Origin: Thalassotalea hakodatensis
GTDB taxonomy: Bacteria; Pseudomonadota; Gammaproteobacteria; Enterobacterales; Alteromonadaceae
Assembly: GCF_030295995.1 (NCBI RefSeq)
Contig: NZ_AP027365.1
Location: 868,001-932,000, forward strand
DNA length: 64,000 nt
Direction: 5' to 3'
Below are positions 54,831-64,000 of the stretch, piece by piece (the stretch's first letter is position 1; every line of letters starts with the position of its first letter). A program made the translations under genes and the position numbers. The notes beneath the pieces were generated by a model that saw nothing but the letters and a program-made list of their open reading frames with translations, was not told where the DNA came from and made no database searches.

Positions 54831-55619
54831 ATGAACCCAGCATTGTGGATCAGTAAAACAGGCTTAGACGCGCAAACAAAAGAAATTGCCGTTATATCAA
54901 ATAACTTGGCAAATGCGAGCACGGTAGGCTTTAAGAAAAGTCGAGCGGTGTTTGAAGATTTGCTCTACCAAACAATTAATCAACCAGGTGGCCGTTCAGC
55001 ACAAGATACTGAAATGCCATCAGGCTTGATGTTAGGTGCAGGTACTAAAGTGGTTGCCACCCAAAAAATACATACACAAGGGGATATGATCACCACAGAC
55101 AATTCTCTTGATTTGATGGTACAAGGGGAAGGTTTTTTTCAAATATTAATGCCTGATGGTAGTTTGTCTTATACACGAAATGGACAATTTACGATGGATG
55201 AAGAAGGTAATGTTGTTACCCCTGGCGCTGGCTATTTAATGCAGCCACAAATTACCATTCCACCAGATGCGCAATCAATTATTGTGTCTCAAGATGGTGA
55301 AGTATCAGCCACATTACAAGGGCAAGCAGAGCCAGCCGTAATAGGTCAAATTAATACGGTTAACTTTGTTAACCCGACGGGTTTAGAGCCTATTGGTCAA
55401 AACCTATTTGTTGAAACAGCCGTTAGTGGTGCGCCTCAAGAAGGTGTTCCCGGTTTAGAAGGCTTTGGCATGTTGGTACAAGGCGCATTAGAAACCTCAA
55501 ACGTTAATACCACCGAAGAGCTAGTTAACTTGATTGAAAGCCAACGGGTTTATGAAATGAACTCAAAAGTCATTTCAGCCGTTGATCAAATGCTTAGCTA
55601 TATCAATCAGCAGTTATAA
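54831..55619 (+). CDS. flgG: flagellar distal rod protein FlgG
   Basis: Distal rod subunit, 262 residues, essential for rod length. MNPALWISKTGLDAQTKEIAVISNNLANASTVGFKKSRAVFEDLLYQTINQPGG is canonical; the C-terminus EELVNLIESQRVYEMNSKVISAVDQMLSYINQQL is too. GAGGTGATTT precedes the ATG. Confidence 0.97.
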   Translation: MNPALWISKTGLDAQTKEIAVISNNLANASTVGFKKSRAVFEDLLYQTINQPGGRSAQDTEMPSGLMLGAGTKVVATQKIHTQGDMITTDNSLDLMVQGEGFFQILMPDGSLSYTRNGQFTMDEEGNVVTPGAGYLMQPQITIPPDAQSIIVSQDGEVSATLQGQAEPAVIGQINTVNFVNPTGLEPIGQNLFVETAVSGAPQEGVPGLEGFGMLVQGALETSNVNTTEELVNLIESQRVYEMNSKVISAVDQMLSYINQQL

Positions 55620-55636
55620 TCAGTAGGAGACGTCAC

Positions 55637-56320
55637 ATGAAAAAGTTAATTATGATACTCGTTACATGGATGACGTTGACGGGCTGTGCCAGTGTAGAGC
55701 AAGCAAAAGTCTTACCTAATGATCCAGATTTTGCGCCCATTCAGCCTGAAATTCAGGAACAGCCTGTTGTACCTACGGGCTCTTTATTTCGTACCAATTA
55801 TGTCAATAATATCTATTCAGATTCTAAAGCACACCGTGTTGGCGACATAATTTCTGTGATTTTAAACGAAAATACGCAAGCGCAAAAAAATGCCAAAACA
55901 GAATTAAAGAAAGAAAACAGTAATACGTTAAATCCTATTGTCGGTTTAGGCGGTGCGCCGCTGACTTTTAACGGTGATTCTGTGCAATTCGGTTTAGATC
56001 AAGATTCTGACTTCAAAGGGGATTCTAAAGCCAACCAAAGTAATAGTTTAAGCGGTAATATTTCAGTTCACGTTTTACGAGTTTTGCCCAATGGCAATTT
56101 AATGATTCGCGGCGAAAAGTGGTTAACGCTCAATAAGGGGGATGAATATATTCGCTTAACAGGTGTTATTCGCCCACAAGATATAACCTCTGCTAATACC
56201 ATTATTTCCTCAAAAGTAGCAAATGCACGTATTCAATATTCGGGTACTGGTACCTTTGCTGAAGTACAAGAACAAGGGTGGTTGAGTAAATTCTTTAACA
56301 GCTCTTGGTGGCCATTATAA
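55637..56320 (+). CDS. flgH: flagellar L-ring protein FlgH
   Basis: Outer-membrane L-ring lipoprotein, 227 residues. Signal and lipobox LTGC (Cys17); then VPTGSLFRTNYVNNIYSDSKAHRVGDIISVILNENTQAQKNAKT and ITSANTIISSKVANARIQYSGTGTFAEVQEQGWLSKFFN, the family ends. Translated 17 bp after flgG. Confidence 0.97.
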   Translation: MKKLIMILVTWMTLTGCASVEQAKVLPNDPDFAPIQPEIQEQPVVPTGSLFRTNYVNNIYSDSKAHRVGDIISVILNENTQAQKNAKTELKKENSNTLNPIVGLGGAPLTFNGDSVQFGLDQDSDFKGDSKANQSNSLSGNISVHVLRVLPNGNLMIRGEKWLTLNKGDEYIRLTGVIRPQDITSANTIISSKVANARIQYSGTGTFAEVQEQGWLSKFFNSSWWPL

Positions 56321-56333
56321 GTAGGTGATTAAC

Positions 56334-57449
56334 ATGACTGTTTTATTAAAACGATTTTTCGTAGTGTTCGCGTTAGTTGCAACATGTAACGCCAATGCTC
56401 AACGTGTCAAAGACTTAGTCGATGTAGCGGGTGTTAGAAATAACCAATTAGTCGGTTATGGCTTAGTTGTAGGTTTACCAGGTACCGGTGAACAGAGCCC
56501 GTTTACTGAACAAAGTTTCAAAACGATGTTGAGTAATTTCGGTATTACCATGCCACAGAATTTAAAACCCAAAATTAAAAATGTTGCTGCCGTGGCCGTT
56601 CACGCTGATTTGCCCGCATTTGCAAAGCCAGGACAAACCATAGATATCACCGTATCATCAATGGGCAGTGCACAAAGCTTACGTGGTGGTACATTATTGC
56701 AAACGATTCTAATGGGGATCGATGGAAATGCTTACGCTGTTGCGCAAGGGAGCTTAGTTGTCAGTGGTTTAGGTGCAGAAGGCTTAGATGGATCTAAAGT
56801 GATTGTGAACACGCCAACGGTTGGTCGCATTGCTAATGGTGCGATAGTTGAACGAGAGGTCGTTTCTCCCTTTGCCATGGGTGATCATATTACCTTTAAT
56901 TTACGTAACTCTGATTTTACGACAGCAAAAAACCTAGAAAAGGCCATTAATAGTGAGTTTGCGAATCCGAATGATCCTTCAACCTTTATTGCAAGAGCAA
57001 TTGATGCAACATCAGTACAAGTAACTGCCCCAAGAGATGCGAGCCAACGAGTAACCTTTCTATCAATGTTAGAAAATCTTGAATTTGAGCCAGACTCACC
57101 AGCAGCAAAAGTGATTGTTAATTCAAGAACCGGTACGATTGTTATTGGTAAGGATGTACGTTTGTTGCCAGCAGCTATCACCCATGGCGGTATAACTGTG
57201 ACCATTAATGAAAACCCAGAAGTTACGCAACCTGACGCTTTTGCAGAAGGTGAAACGGCAATCACAACGACTTCCATTGTTGATGTGAATCAAAATGATA
57301 ATCGCATGTTTGTTTTTAACCCAGGTATTACCTTGGATGCGTTAGTTAGAGCGGTTAATAATGTCGGTGCCGGGCCCGGCGATGTAATGGCCATTTTAGA
57401 AGCTTTGCAACAAGCTGGCGCATTGCGCGGCGAGTTGGTTATTATTTAA
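56334..57449 (+). CDS. flgI: flagellar P-ring protein FlgI
   Basis: Periplasmic P-ring subunit, 371 residues, assembled with FlgA. The ATG at 56334 is preferred over an in-frame GTG at 56325 because the AGGTG that would serve as ribosome binding site overlaps that [33 protein letters not shown] and [23 protein letters not shown] are canonical; the C-terminus is [25 protein letters not shown]. Confidence 0.96.
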   Translation: MTVLLKRFFVVFALVATCNANAQRVKDLVDVAGVRNNQLVGYGLVVGLPGTGEQSPFTEQSFKTMLSNFGITMPQNLKPKIKNVAAVAVHADLPAFAKPGQTIDITVSSMGSAQSLRGGTLLQTILMGIDGNAYAVAQGSLVVSGLGAEGLDGSKVIVNTPTVGRIANGAIVEREVVSPFAMGDHITFNLRNSDFTTAKNLEKAINSEFANPNDPSTFIARAIDATSVQVTAPRDASQRVTFLSMLENLEFEPDSPAAKVIVNSRTGTIVIGKDVRLLPAAITHGGITVTINENPEVTQPDAFAEGETAITTTSIVDVNQNDNRMFVFNPGITLDALVRAVNNVGAGPGDVMAILEALQQAGALRGELVII

Positions 57450-57462
57450 CTTAGCGAGCTGC

Positions 57463-58428
57463 ATGATGAATACGCGAATAGGTGATGCTCAAAATTATTT
57501 AGACCTGAATGGGTTAAATGATATTCGCTTGCAATCAAAACAAACTAACAAAGAAGATAAGCAGCAAGCATTATCGCAAGCGGCAAAGCAATTTGAAGCG
57601 ATTTTTATGCAAATGCTGCTTAAAAGTATGCGTAGTGCACAAGAAGTACTTGAGTCTGACAGTCCGTTTAATAGCGAGTCAACAAAGTTTTATCGCGACA
57701 TGCATGATCAACAATTAGCGTTAGAGTTATCAAATAATGGCTCACTTGGGCTTTCTGATCTCATTGTTCGTCAACTAGGTGGTGACTCTGAAAACTATAC
57801 GCCGCAATCCTTGTTTAAATCGAATACCTTTGCCGATATGCAAATGAAAAATAATGAATTATCTGTTAACTCGCTTTTAAATCGTCAAACTTCTGACAAT
57901 AACCTAATGCCTTCAGCGGAGGCATCTGCACAAACCACGACGCCAACTCAGGCGAACTTTGAACAGCCAGAAGACTTTGTTAGTGCATTAACTGCGCCAG
58001 CGAAGTTGGTTGAAGAAAAGTTAAAAGTACCGTTTGAAGTGGTTATTGCTCAAGCAGCGCTTGAAACGGGTTGGGGACAAAAAATTATCCAACAAGAGAA
58101 CGGTACTAGTTCAAATAACTTGTTTAATATCAAAGCGGATAATCGCTGGAGCGGCGATAAAATTCACAAAGAAACCCTTGAATACGAACACGGTACTATG
58201 GTGAAAAAGCGCGAACCGTTCAGGGTATATAACAACCTGATGGAAAGTGCGGTTGATTATGTCGACTTTTTGTCAACAAATCGCCGTTATCAAGGCGCAT
58301 TACAGCAAGTTGGTAATGTGGAACAATTCCTGCATAGCTTACAAGGTGCCGGTTATGCGACGGACCCTCAATATGCGACAAAAATCATGGGGACACTACG
58401 TAGAGTAACCAGCTTATTAAGTAAATAA
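57463..58428 (+). CDS. flgJ: flagellar rod-assembly muramidase FlgJ
   Basis: A two-domain protein of 321 residues. The N-terminal rod-binding part has AAKQFEAIFMQMLLKSMRSAQEV; the C-terminal glucosaminidase/muramidase domain (about 165-315) has PFEVVIAQAALETGWGQKI and NNLFNIKADNRWSGD, opening peptidoglycan for the rod. The Glu of ALETGWG is the expected catalytic residue. This long form, with a built-in wall hydrolase, is typical of gammaproteobacteria. Confidence 0.96.
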   Translation: MMNTRIGDAQNYLDLNGLNDIRLQSKQTNKEDKQQALSQAAKQFEAIFMQMLLKSMRSAQEVLESDSPFNSESTKFYRDMHDQQLALELSNNGSLGLSDLIVRQLGGDSENYTPQSLFKSNTFADMQMKNNELSVNSLLNRQTSDNNLMPSAEASAQTTTPTQANFEQPEDFVSALTAPAKLVEEKLKVPFEVVIAQAALETGWGQKIIQQENGTSSNNLFNIKADNRWSGDKIHKETLEYEHGTMVKKREPFRVYNNLMESAVDYVDFLSTNRRYQGALQQVGNVEQFLHSLQGAGYATDPQYATKIMGTLRRVTSLLSK

Positions 58429-58471
58429 ACCTTAATTTTTAAGTTGTTTTATCTCTGTAGGAGTGTCAATC

Positions 58472-60454
58472 ATGTCGTTTAATTTATACCAAACTGGGGT
58501 TAGTGGGTTACTATCTTCACAGCAACAGTTGGCGACAACTGGCCATAACATTGCCAACGTTAATACTGAGGGTTATAACAGACAACGCGCTGAACAAACC
58601 ACTCTTTCAGGTGACAGCTTTGGTGGAAACTTCCTGGGTTCCGGCACTTATGTGGACGATATCACGCGGTTATATAATAAATTTTCATATAAAGAACAAC
58701 TGCTTAATAGTACAAATCTCGGTGAATCTAACGCTCTACATGCAAGCTTGACACAATTAAACGAGATCATGAGTACTTCGGGTAACCAAGTATCTTCTTC
58801 AATAGACCGTTTTTATACTGCCATTAACAGTATCGCAGATAACCCCAGCGATTTAGGCTTACGTAACATCGCACTAACGCAAGCTGGTATACTCGCGAGT
58901 GATTTACAATCAATTAGTAAAAACTTTGATCAGCTTGAAAACTCTACCAACAATGAAATTAACCAAGTTGCCAGTAAAATTACTGAAATTTCACATGAGC
59001 TCGCTAAAATTAATGAATCGATATTACAAAATAAAGGCTTCGGAGCAGCAGGGCAGCCTAACGATTTATTAGACAAGCGCGACCAATTAATCACTGAGTT
59101 AAGTCAATTTACCAGTGTAAACACTGTTTCGGATAAAAACGGTGTGATGACTGTCATGATAGGGAGTGGTGCAACACTTGTTGCCGGGCTTACACCGTTA
59201 AGTGTGAATGTAGTGGCAGGCGACCCTGATCCGAATAAAACCTCATTAGAAATTGCTGGCGCTAATGGTTCTGTAGCCTTGTCGCAAAAAACACTTGGCG
59301 GACAATTAGGCGCTAAATTTGCTTTTCGTGATAATTATTTAGATCAAACGAGACGAGATATTGATCGTTTAGCTATGGCTATTTCTGAAACATTAAATGC
59401 TAGCCAAGCTGATGGCCTCGATTTAAATCAAATTCAAGGGGCCAACTTATTCACAGATATCAATTCACCCACATTAATGGCTTCACGTGTATTAACACCA
59501 GCCTCTAATGCTGGTTCGCTAACCGCAGAAGTATCGATAAGCGATATAAGTTTAGTGCCCGCTGATGAATTCCAAATCACTTTTGATGGGGCTAACTATC
59601 AAATGCGTAATATGACCACAGGTACAGTTGACAATTTAGGTGCCCCCGGTAGCGGTACTTATACCACAGCTTACGGCTTTGAATTTGTTGAAACCGGTGG
59701 TGCCCCGAGTGCAAATGATTCTTTTGTAATAAGACCTACAGAAAATAGCGCAGCATTAATTGAAGCTCAGATTACGGATGGTGCAGCCATTGCTGCTGCA
59801 ACCCCTGTGGCTATAAGACCATCAGATAATAATGTCAGCCCAGGTAAAATAGAAATTGTAAACATGATTGACCCGGTTGCTGCTCGTGCTGAAATGCCTA
59901 TGCGGATTGATATTTTAGAAAACCCAGTGGGTGTGTTTAACTATACGATTACTGATAAACTTGGCGTGACGTCGGCGCCAATACCGTATACGCCACCTAC
60001 ACCTCCTGCAACATTTACCGTTGATTTACCTCCTGCACCAGCAACGGCTCAATTTCAGGTCAATATTTCTGGTACGCCTTCTGGTTCTGCTCCTAATGCA
60101 CCTGAACAATTCTTTATTGAAGATGCTTATGGTATTGGTAATGGCAGTAATGCTGTAGATATGGCGTTGACTCAAGAGCAGGGGATTATTAATGGTGGCA
60201 GGGAATCTTTTTCAAAAAGCTTAGGTGTTTCAACAGCGAATGTGGGTTCAAAAGCAGCATCTGCCGAGTTAGTGGCTGATACAGCTCAAGCGTTATTTAC
60301 CCAAGCTTATAACCGAAACCAAGAAACGTCTGGCGTTAATTTAGATGAAGAAGCCGCTAATTTATTGCGCTTCCAGCAAGCATATCAAGCGGCATCTCAA
60401 ATTATTTCAACGGCTAATACTATTTTTGACACCTTGTTAGCAGTGGCTAGGTAG
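58472..60454 (+). CDS. flgK: flagellar hook-associated protein FlgK (HAP1)
   Basis: Hook-filament junction protein, 660 residues, longer than the E. coli form of about 547, the difference lying in the variable central domain (about 330-560). FNLYQTGVSGLLSSQQQLATTGHNIANVNTEGYNRQRAEQT starts it; NLDEEAANLLRFQQAYQAASQIISTANTIFDTLLAVAR ends it. The ATG at 58472 has AGGAG eight bases upstream; a GTG at 58463 lies within that site. Confidence 0.96.
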   Translation: MSFNLYQTGVSGLLSSQQQLATTGHNIANVNTEGYNRQRAEQTTLSGDSFGGNFLGSGTYVDDITRLYNKFSYKEQLLNSTNLGESNALHASLTQLNEIMSTSGNQVSSSIDRFYTAINSIADNPSDLGLRNIALTQAGILASDLQSISKNFDQLENSTNNEINQVASKITEISHELAKINESILQNKGFGAAGQPNDLLDKRDQLITELSQFTSVNTVSDKNGVMTVMIGSGATLVAGLTPLSVNVVAGDPDPNKTSLEIAGANGSVALSQKTLGGQLGAKFAFRDNYLDQTRRDIDRLAMAISETLNASQADGLDLNQIQGANLFTDINSPTLMASRVLTPASNAGSLTAEVSISDISLVPADEFQITFDGANYQMRNMTTGTVDNLGAPGSGTYTTAYGFEFVETGGAPSANDSFVIRPTENSAALIEAQITDGAAIAAATPVAIRPSDNNVSPGKIEIVNMIDPVAARAEMPMRIDILENPVGVFNYTITDKLGVTSAPIPYTPPTPPATFTVDLPPAPATAQFQVNISGTPSGSAPNAPEQFFIEDAYGIGNGSNAVDMALTQEQGIINGGRESFSKSLGVSTANVGSKAASAELVADTAQALFTQAYNRNQETSGVNLDEEAANLLRFQQAYQAASQIISTANTIFDTLLAVAR

Positions 60455-60462
60455 GAGGATTT

Positions 60463-61680
60463 ATGCGCGTATCAACAGCACAGTTTTATTATCAAAATAG
60501 CCTGCAACTTAGCAATAAGCAATCAGGTGTTAATGATCAAATTGGCTATATTTCGAGTGGTAAACGAGTATTAACAGCGAAAGATGATGCCGTACAATTT
60601 GGCACATTAACGGGCTATAAAGATGAATTAGCGAATATTGAAAAGTATAAACGTAATATTTCCCAAGCAGAAAGTCGTAATAGCTTGATTGAAACTTCGT
60701 TCGCAAATGCTACCGATATCATGCAAGAATTTAAACAGCGCTTTATTCAAGTTCAAAATGGTACGCAATCGGACTCTGACTTATTAGCATTAGCAGATTT
60801 AGCGAAAGATAGCTTAGAGCAAATGTTAGATATTGCTAACCTGAAAGATGAAACGGGTGGCTATATTTTTTCTGGTTATCAAATAGATGTTCAGCCTTTT
60901 AGCCTTCAGCCGGATAACTCGGTAGTTTATCAAGGTGATAGTGGAGAACGCCAGTTACAAATTGCAAAAAGTGTCAATGTACCGACAAACTTAGCCGGTG
61001 ACGACGCTTTTATGAAAGCACCCAATACTATTGGTGATTATTCCGCTGTATATAATACCAATAACTCAGGCATTCGTGTTAACCGCGCTGAAATCATTAA
61101 CCCTGGTTTAAACAATGTGACACCGGGTGCTGGTTTTCCCCCTGATTATAATTTTAATTTTGTGACCGCTACTGATTTGGTGGTAACTGATGCCGATGGT
61201 GATGTTATGGCTAACATTGCCGGCTACACACCAGGGCAAATCGTTTCCTTACCAAATGGTGTTGAAGTTCAGATAGACGGCAACCCATTGCCGGGTGACA
61301 ATTTTGATCTTACACCACAGCAAAACGTGAGTGTTTTTGAAACAATGAAACAGGCGATTGATTGGATTTCTCAAGGTAATAATCCAGCTGATCCTACTCA
61401 ACATAAAGTTGATTACGACAATATTCTAAGTCAGATTGATTCGGCGTTAAATCAAGTTGTGTCGAATCAAACTACAGCAGGCATTAGATTGCAACTTATT
61501 GAAAATCAAGAAAACAATCACCTTGATTCTGAACTTTATCTACAAAAAGGGCGCTCAAACATTGAAGATTTGGACTACGCAAAAGCTATTGCAGAGTTCG
61601 AACAATCAAAAGTCTCTTTACAGGCCGCACAGCAAACCTTTGTTCAAGTGAAAAACCTAAGTTTATTTAATTATTTGTAA
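60463..61680 (+). CDS. flgL: flagellar hook-associated protein FlgL (HAP3)
   Basis: Junction protein of 405 residues next to the filament. MRVSTAQFYYQNSLQLSNKQSGVNDQIGYISSGKRVLTAKDDAVQ and the C-terminal DLDYAKAIAEFEQSKVSLQAAQQTFVQVKNLSLFNYL match. AGGAGG precedes it. Last gene of the flgF-flgL unit; a sigma-54 site for the first flagellin begins directly after. Confidence 0.96.
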   Translation: MRVSTAQFYYQNSLQLSNKQSGVNDQIGYISSGKRVLTAKDDAVQFGTLTGYKDELANIEKYKRNISQAESRNSLIETSFANATDIMQEFKQRFIQVQNGTQSDSDLLALADLAKDSLEQMLDIANLKDETGGYIFSGYQIDVQPFSLQPDNSVVYQGDSGERQLQIAKSVNVPTNLAGDDAFMKAPNTIGDYSAVYNTNNSGIRVNRAEIINPGLNNVTPGAGFPPDYNFNFVTATDLVVTDADGDVMANIAGYTPGQIVSLPNGVEVQIDGNPLPGDNFDLTPQQNVSVFETMKQAIDWISQGNNPADPTQHKVDYDNILSQIDSALNQVVSNQTTAGIRLQLIENQENNHLDSELYLQKGRSNIEDLDYAKAIAEFEQSKVSLQAAQQTFVQVKNLSLFNYL

Positions 61681-61683
61681 TGT

Positions 61684-61699
61684 TGGCACAACGTATGCA
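61684..61699 (+). promoter_or_regulatory. sigma-54 promoter of the first flagellin
   Basis: TGGCAC-N5-ATGCA keeps the full -24 element and the GC of the -12, starting 3 bp after the flgL stop and about 100 bp before the flagellin start. Confidence 0.75.
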
Positions 61700-61797
61700 G
61701 GTATGTGATTGTCAATTTTTTTGATTATCGTGGTTCAGCACTTTGTTGTTATCAGCACAAGAACCACTACCTAACTAATTTTTAGGAGATGATAGCA

Positions 61798-62619
61798 ATG
61801 GCTTTAGTAGTAAATAGTAACATCGCATCTTTAAATGCACAGCGCCAATTAAATGGCTCAACAAATGACCTACAGACTAACTTTGAAAGGTTGTCGTCAG
61901 GTAAACGTATCAACAGCGCGAAAGATGATGCAGCGGGCTTACAAATATCAAGTCGATTAACTGCACAAATTAACGGCCTTAATCAGGCAGCGCGTAACGC
62001 TAACGATGGTATTTCATTAGCACAAACTGCTGAAGGGGCGTTAGATGAGTATACCAATGCACTTCAACGTATGCGTACACTTTCAGTACAATCGTTAAAC
62101 GGCTCAAACAGTGACTCTGACCGTAAAGCACTTGATGCTGAGTTCCAAGAACTTGAAACGGAATTAACGCGTATTTCGACAGATACTGGTTTTGCTGGTG
62201 AGAACTTATTAGATGGTTCTTATACAGGAAAGGTTTTCCAGGTAGGTGCTGATAACGGTCAAAATATTGAAATTAGTATTGGGCAAAACTTTGCCGCACT
62301 ATCAATTTTATCAAGTATTGATGGTATTTCAGAAGCAAGTCATGCATCTGACGCTTTAGCTGCAATTGATAGTGCGTTAGCTATAGTAACGTCTACACGT
62401 GCTGATTTAGGTGCTAAGCAAAACCGTTTTGGTTCTATTATTCGTAGTAATGATAATACGGCGCAAAACTTATCAGCATCAAGATCGCGTATTCAAGATA
62501 CAGATTATGCTCATGAGAGTGCGGCATTAGCAAGAAGTACGGTATTACAACAGGCTTCAAGCTCGATGTTAGCTCAGGCGAACCAACAGCCACAAATAGC
62601 GTTATCGTTGTTACAGTAA
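61798..62619 (+). CDS. flagellin, first copy (sigma-54 controlled)
   Basis: Filament subunit of 273 residues. The N-terminal D0/D1 sequence [21 protein letters not shown] and [24 protein letters not shown], and the C-terminal [30 protein letters not shown], are canonical; the central D2/D3 domains are absent, giving a short flagellin common in Colwellia. The ATG at 61798 has AGGAG ten bases upstream, whereas the ATG at 61789 lies too close to it. By analogy with Vibrio flaA, the sigma-54-driven copy may be the core filament subunit. Confidence 0.96.
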   Translation: MALVVNSNIASLNAQRQLNGSTNDLQTNFERLSSGKRINSAKDDAAGLQISSRLTAQINGLNQAARNANDGISLAQTAEGALDEYTNALQRMRTLSVQSLNGSNSDSDRKALDAEFQELETELTRISTDTGFAGENLLDGSYTGKVFQVGADNGQNIEISIGQNFAALSILSSIDGISEASHASDALAAIDSALAIVTSTRADLGAKQNRFGSIIRSNDNTAQNLSASRSRIQDTDYAHESAALARSTVLQQASSSMLAQANQQPQIALSLLQ

Positions 62620-62642
62620 TCAAATAATATCGCTTCTTTATT

Positions 62643-62670
62643 AAAAAACCCTCAAATGAGGGTTTTTTTT
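62643..62670 (+). terminator. terminator after the first flagellin
   Basis: AAAAAACCCTC and GAGGGTTTTTT form an 11-bp stem with an AAAT loop and a T8 run. Confidence 0.88.
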
Positions 62671-62746
62671 GTGTTTTTTATTTATATAAAAACCAATGGG
62701 TTAAATTAATTCCTGATATCTTTTTAGTTTTTTTTCTAAAAATGTT

Positions 62747-62773
62747 TAAAGTTAATTTTTTATTTACCGATAA
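62747..62773 (+). promoter_or_regulatory. sigma-28 promoter of the second flagellin
   Basis: TAAAGTTA-N11-ACCGATAA matches the FliA consensus at 7 of 8 positions in each element with the exact 11-bp spacer, 79 bp before the start codon. Confidence 0.85.
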
Positions 62774-62851
62774 AGTTCTCAGAAGGGGCTTGGTTATGTA
62801 ACTAACCTCATAGATTAACTAACTAGAATGGGTTCTCCCAGGAGCGTAATC

Positions 62852-63670
62852 ATGGCTTTAGTAGTAAATAGTAACATTGCATCAATCAATTCACAGCGTC
62901 AATTAGCTAATTCAACGAATAGCTTATCAACAAACTTCGAACGTTTATCATCAGGTAAGCGTATCAACAGTGCAAAAGATGATGCTGCAGGTTTACAAAT
63001 ATCAAGTCGCTTAACAGCACAAATTAACGGTTTAAATCAGGCTTCACGTAACGCCAATGATGGTATTTCTTTAGCGCAAACAGCTGAGGGTGCTTTAGAA
63101 GAGTACACAAATACACTACAACGTATGCGTACACTTTCAGTTCAAGCATTGAACGGTTCAAACAGCGCTGCTGATAGAACGGCACTAGATTCTGAATTCC
63201 AAGAGTTAGAAACAGAATTAACGCGTATTTCAACAGATACAGGTTTCGCCGGTGAAAGCTTATTAAATGGTACTTACACAGGTAAAGTGTTCCAAGTTGG
63301 TGCTGATAATAACCAAGGCATTACTTTAAGTATCGGTCAAAACTTTACCGCTGCTTCAGTATTATCAAGCATCGTAGGTGTGACAACTGCAACTGCTGCA
63401 TCTGCATCTTTAGCGAAAATTGATGCTGCACTAGTAACGGTAAACGACACGCGTGCTGACTTAGGTGCTAAGCAAAACCGCTTCTCTTCTATCATTCGTA
63501 GTAATGATAATACGTCGCAAAACTTATCAGCATCAAGATCTCGTATTCAAGATACTGACTACGCTGCAGAAAGTGCTGCATTAGCAAGAAGTACGGTACT
63601 ACAACAGGCATCAAGCTCAATGTTAGCACAGGCTAATCAGCAGCCACAAATAGCACTATCTTTATTATAA
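62852..63670 (+). CDS. flagellin, second copy (sigma-28 controlled)
   Basis: A 272-residue flagellin almost identical to the first copy in D0/D1 ([37 protein letters not shown]) and differing mainly in the short central part (VVGVTTATAASASLAK...). A frame from 62828 adds MGSPRSVI, but that overlaps the CCAGGAGCG ribosome binding site, so the ATG at 62852 is used. Its FliA promoter places it late in the hierarchy, after FlgM export. Confidence 0.96.
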   Translation: MALVVNSNIASINSQRQLANSTNSLSTNFERLSSGKRINSAKDDAAGLQISSRLTAQINGLNQASRNANDGISLAQTAEGALEEYTNTLQRMRTLSVQALNGSNSAADRTALDSEFQELETELTRISTDTGFAGESLLNGTYTGKVFQVGADNNQGITLSIGQNFTAASVLSSIVGVTTATAASASLAKIDAALVTVNDTRADLGAKQNRFSSIIRSNDNTSQNLSASRSRIQDTDYAAESAALARSTVLQQASSSMLAQANQQPQIALSLL

Positions 63671-63699
63671 ACGAAAGGTAAGTTATAGTTTAGATAGTT

Positions 63700-63724
63700 A
63701 ATGGCACTCACAATGAGTGCCATT
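63700..63724 (+). terminator. hairpin between the second flagellin and flaG
   Basis: AATGGCACTCA and TGAGTGCCATT form an 11-bp stem with a CAA loop followed by TTA; it may attenuate read-through into flaG. Confidence 0.7.
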
Positions 63725-63750
63725 TTACCAATAAAAAGTAGGAGTAAATT

Positions 63751-64000
63751 ATGGTTAAAGCAGTTGTAGCAGATGCAAGACCATCAAACCAATTCTCTGA
63801 ACTTGCCCAGCAGCCCCAGAAAGTTAGTAAAGACGATGAAGCCAAAAAAGCTGAACTTAAAGCTGTTGAGCTCGACTATGCTAAACTAAAAGATATTGAA
63901 GAGTTACAGCAAAAGAAAATAGAAGCACAAGAAGCTAAAACAGAAGAAGAATCAAACGCTGAAATAAAAACAGCCTTTGACGAAATTTCAGAGTTTATGC
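63751..64000 (+). CDS. flaG: FlaG-type flagellar protein (partial, cut by window end)
   Basis: The frame starts with MVKAVVADARPSNQF after AAGTAGGAG and runs to the window edge, 83 codons. The N-terminal part is polar and rich in Lys, Glu and Gln; the last visible residues, TAFDEISEFM, fit the start of the conserved FlaG domain. Position directly after flagellin genes supports the name. FlaG affects filament length in some species. Confidence 0.8.
   Translation, partial: MVKAVVADARPSNQFSELAQQPQKVSKDDEAKKAELKAVELDYAKLKDIEELQQKKIEAQEAKTEEESNAEIKTAFDEISEFM

Noticed and set aside
1-64000. CRISPR array or prophage
   Set aside because: No regularly spaced direct repeats, cas genes or phage structural genes were seen anywhere in the window.

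Overview
The window is chromosomal DNA from a marine gammaproteobacterium of the Alteromonadales, most likely Colwelliaceae (Colwellia/Thalassotalea-like). I infer this from the AT-rich sequence, the gene order tRNA-Ile2 ... rpoD-dnaG-yqeY-rpsU // tsaD, the DUF3083 and DUF3820 genes, tkt-epd-pgk-fba, and a polar-type flagellar cluster with FlgO, FlgP, FlgT, CheV and CheR. No database search was possible; family names rest on recognised motifs.

Region 1 (1-7960) is an accessory island ending at the 3' side of a tRNA-Ile(CAU) gene. It holds a WYL regulator of the CapW/BrxR type behind a repeated operator, a broken gene, a divergent pair of unrecognised genes sharing an 18-bp palindrome, a possible small RNA, an IS3-family element inserted in an already small gene with a 3-bp target duplication, a DUF3606 gene, a gene relic, and a complete retron. 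The retron has an RT of 655 residues with NAxxH, YVDD and VTG motifs fused to a C-terminal TOPRIM nuclease domain, preceded by a structured msr-msd locus with matching a1/a2 repeats and a promoter. It resembles retron Ec67 (Eco2) and is the strongest candidate defence system here.

Region 2 (7961-13043) carries tRNA-Ile2, a large GlyGly-CTERM surface protein with Calx-beta domains, and divergently an MbnP/MbnH copper-protein and di-haem-enzyme pair. Region 3 (13074-21542) is core: the macromolecular synthesis operon rpsU-yqeY-(terminator)-dnaG-rpoD facing tsaD, then plsY, folB-folK-uppP. Region 4 (21676-28221) holds an acyl-CoA dehydrogenase behind a palindromic operator, a diguanylate cyclase with a periplasmic sensor, cnoX, msrA, DUF3083, DUF3820 and rmf.

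Region 5 (28223-34564) is the molybdenum cofactor cluster: moaA-mobA-moaB-moaC-moaD-moaE-moeB as one tight leftward operon behind a structured leader (candidate Moco riboswitch), with moeA and an alpha/beta hydrolase divergent. Region 6 (34587-42017) has a DUF481 outer-membrane protein, an MscS channel and tkt-epd-pgk-fba. Region 7 (42018-44657) is gene-poor: a small secreted peptide ORF, a long terminator-like hairpin, tRNA-Arg(CCU), an oxidoreductase and a tRNA-Arg-like fragment.

Region 8 (44658-64000) is flagellar: flgT, flgO-flgP, flgA, flgM-flgN, cheV-cheR, flgBCDE, flgFGHIJKL, two flagellins and the start of flaG. Promoter motifs give a clear hierarchy: sigma-54 sites before flgO, flgB, flgF and the first flagellin; sigma-28 sites before flgM and the second flagellin.
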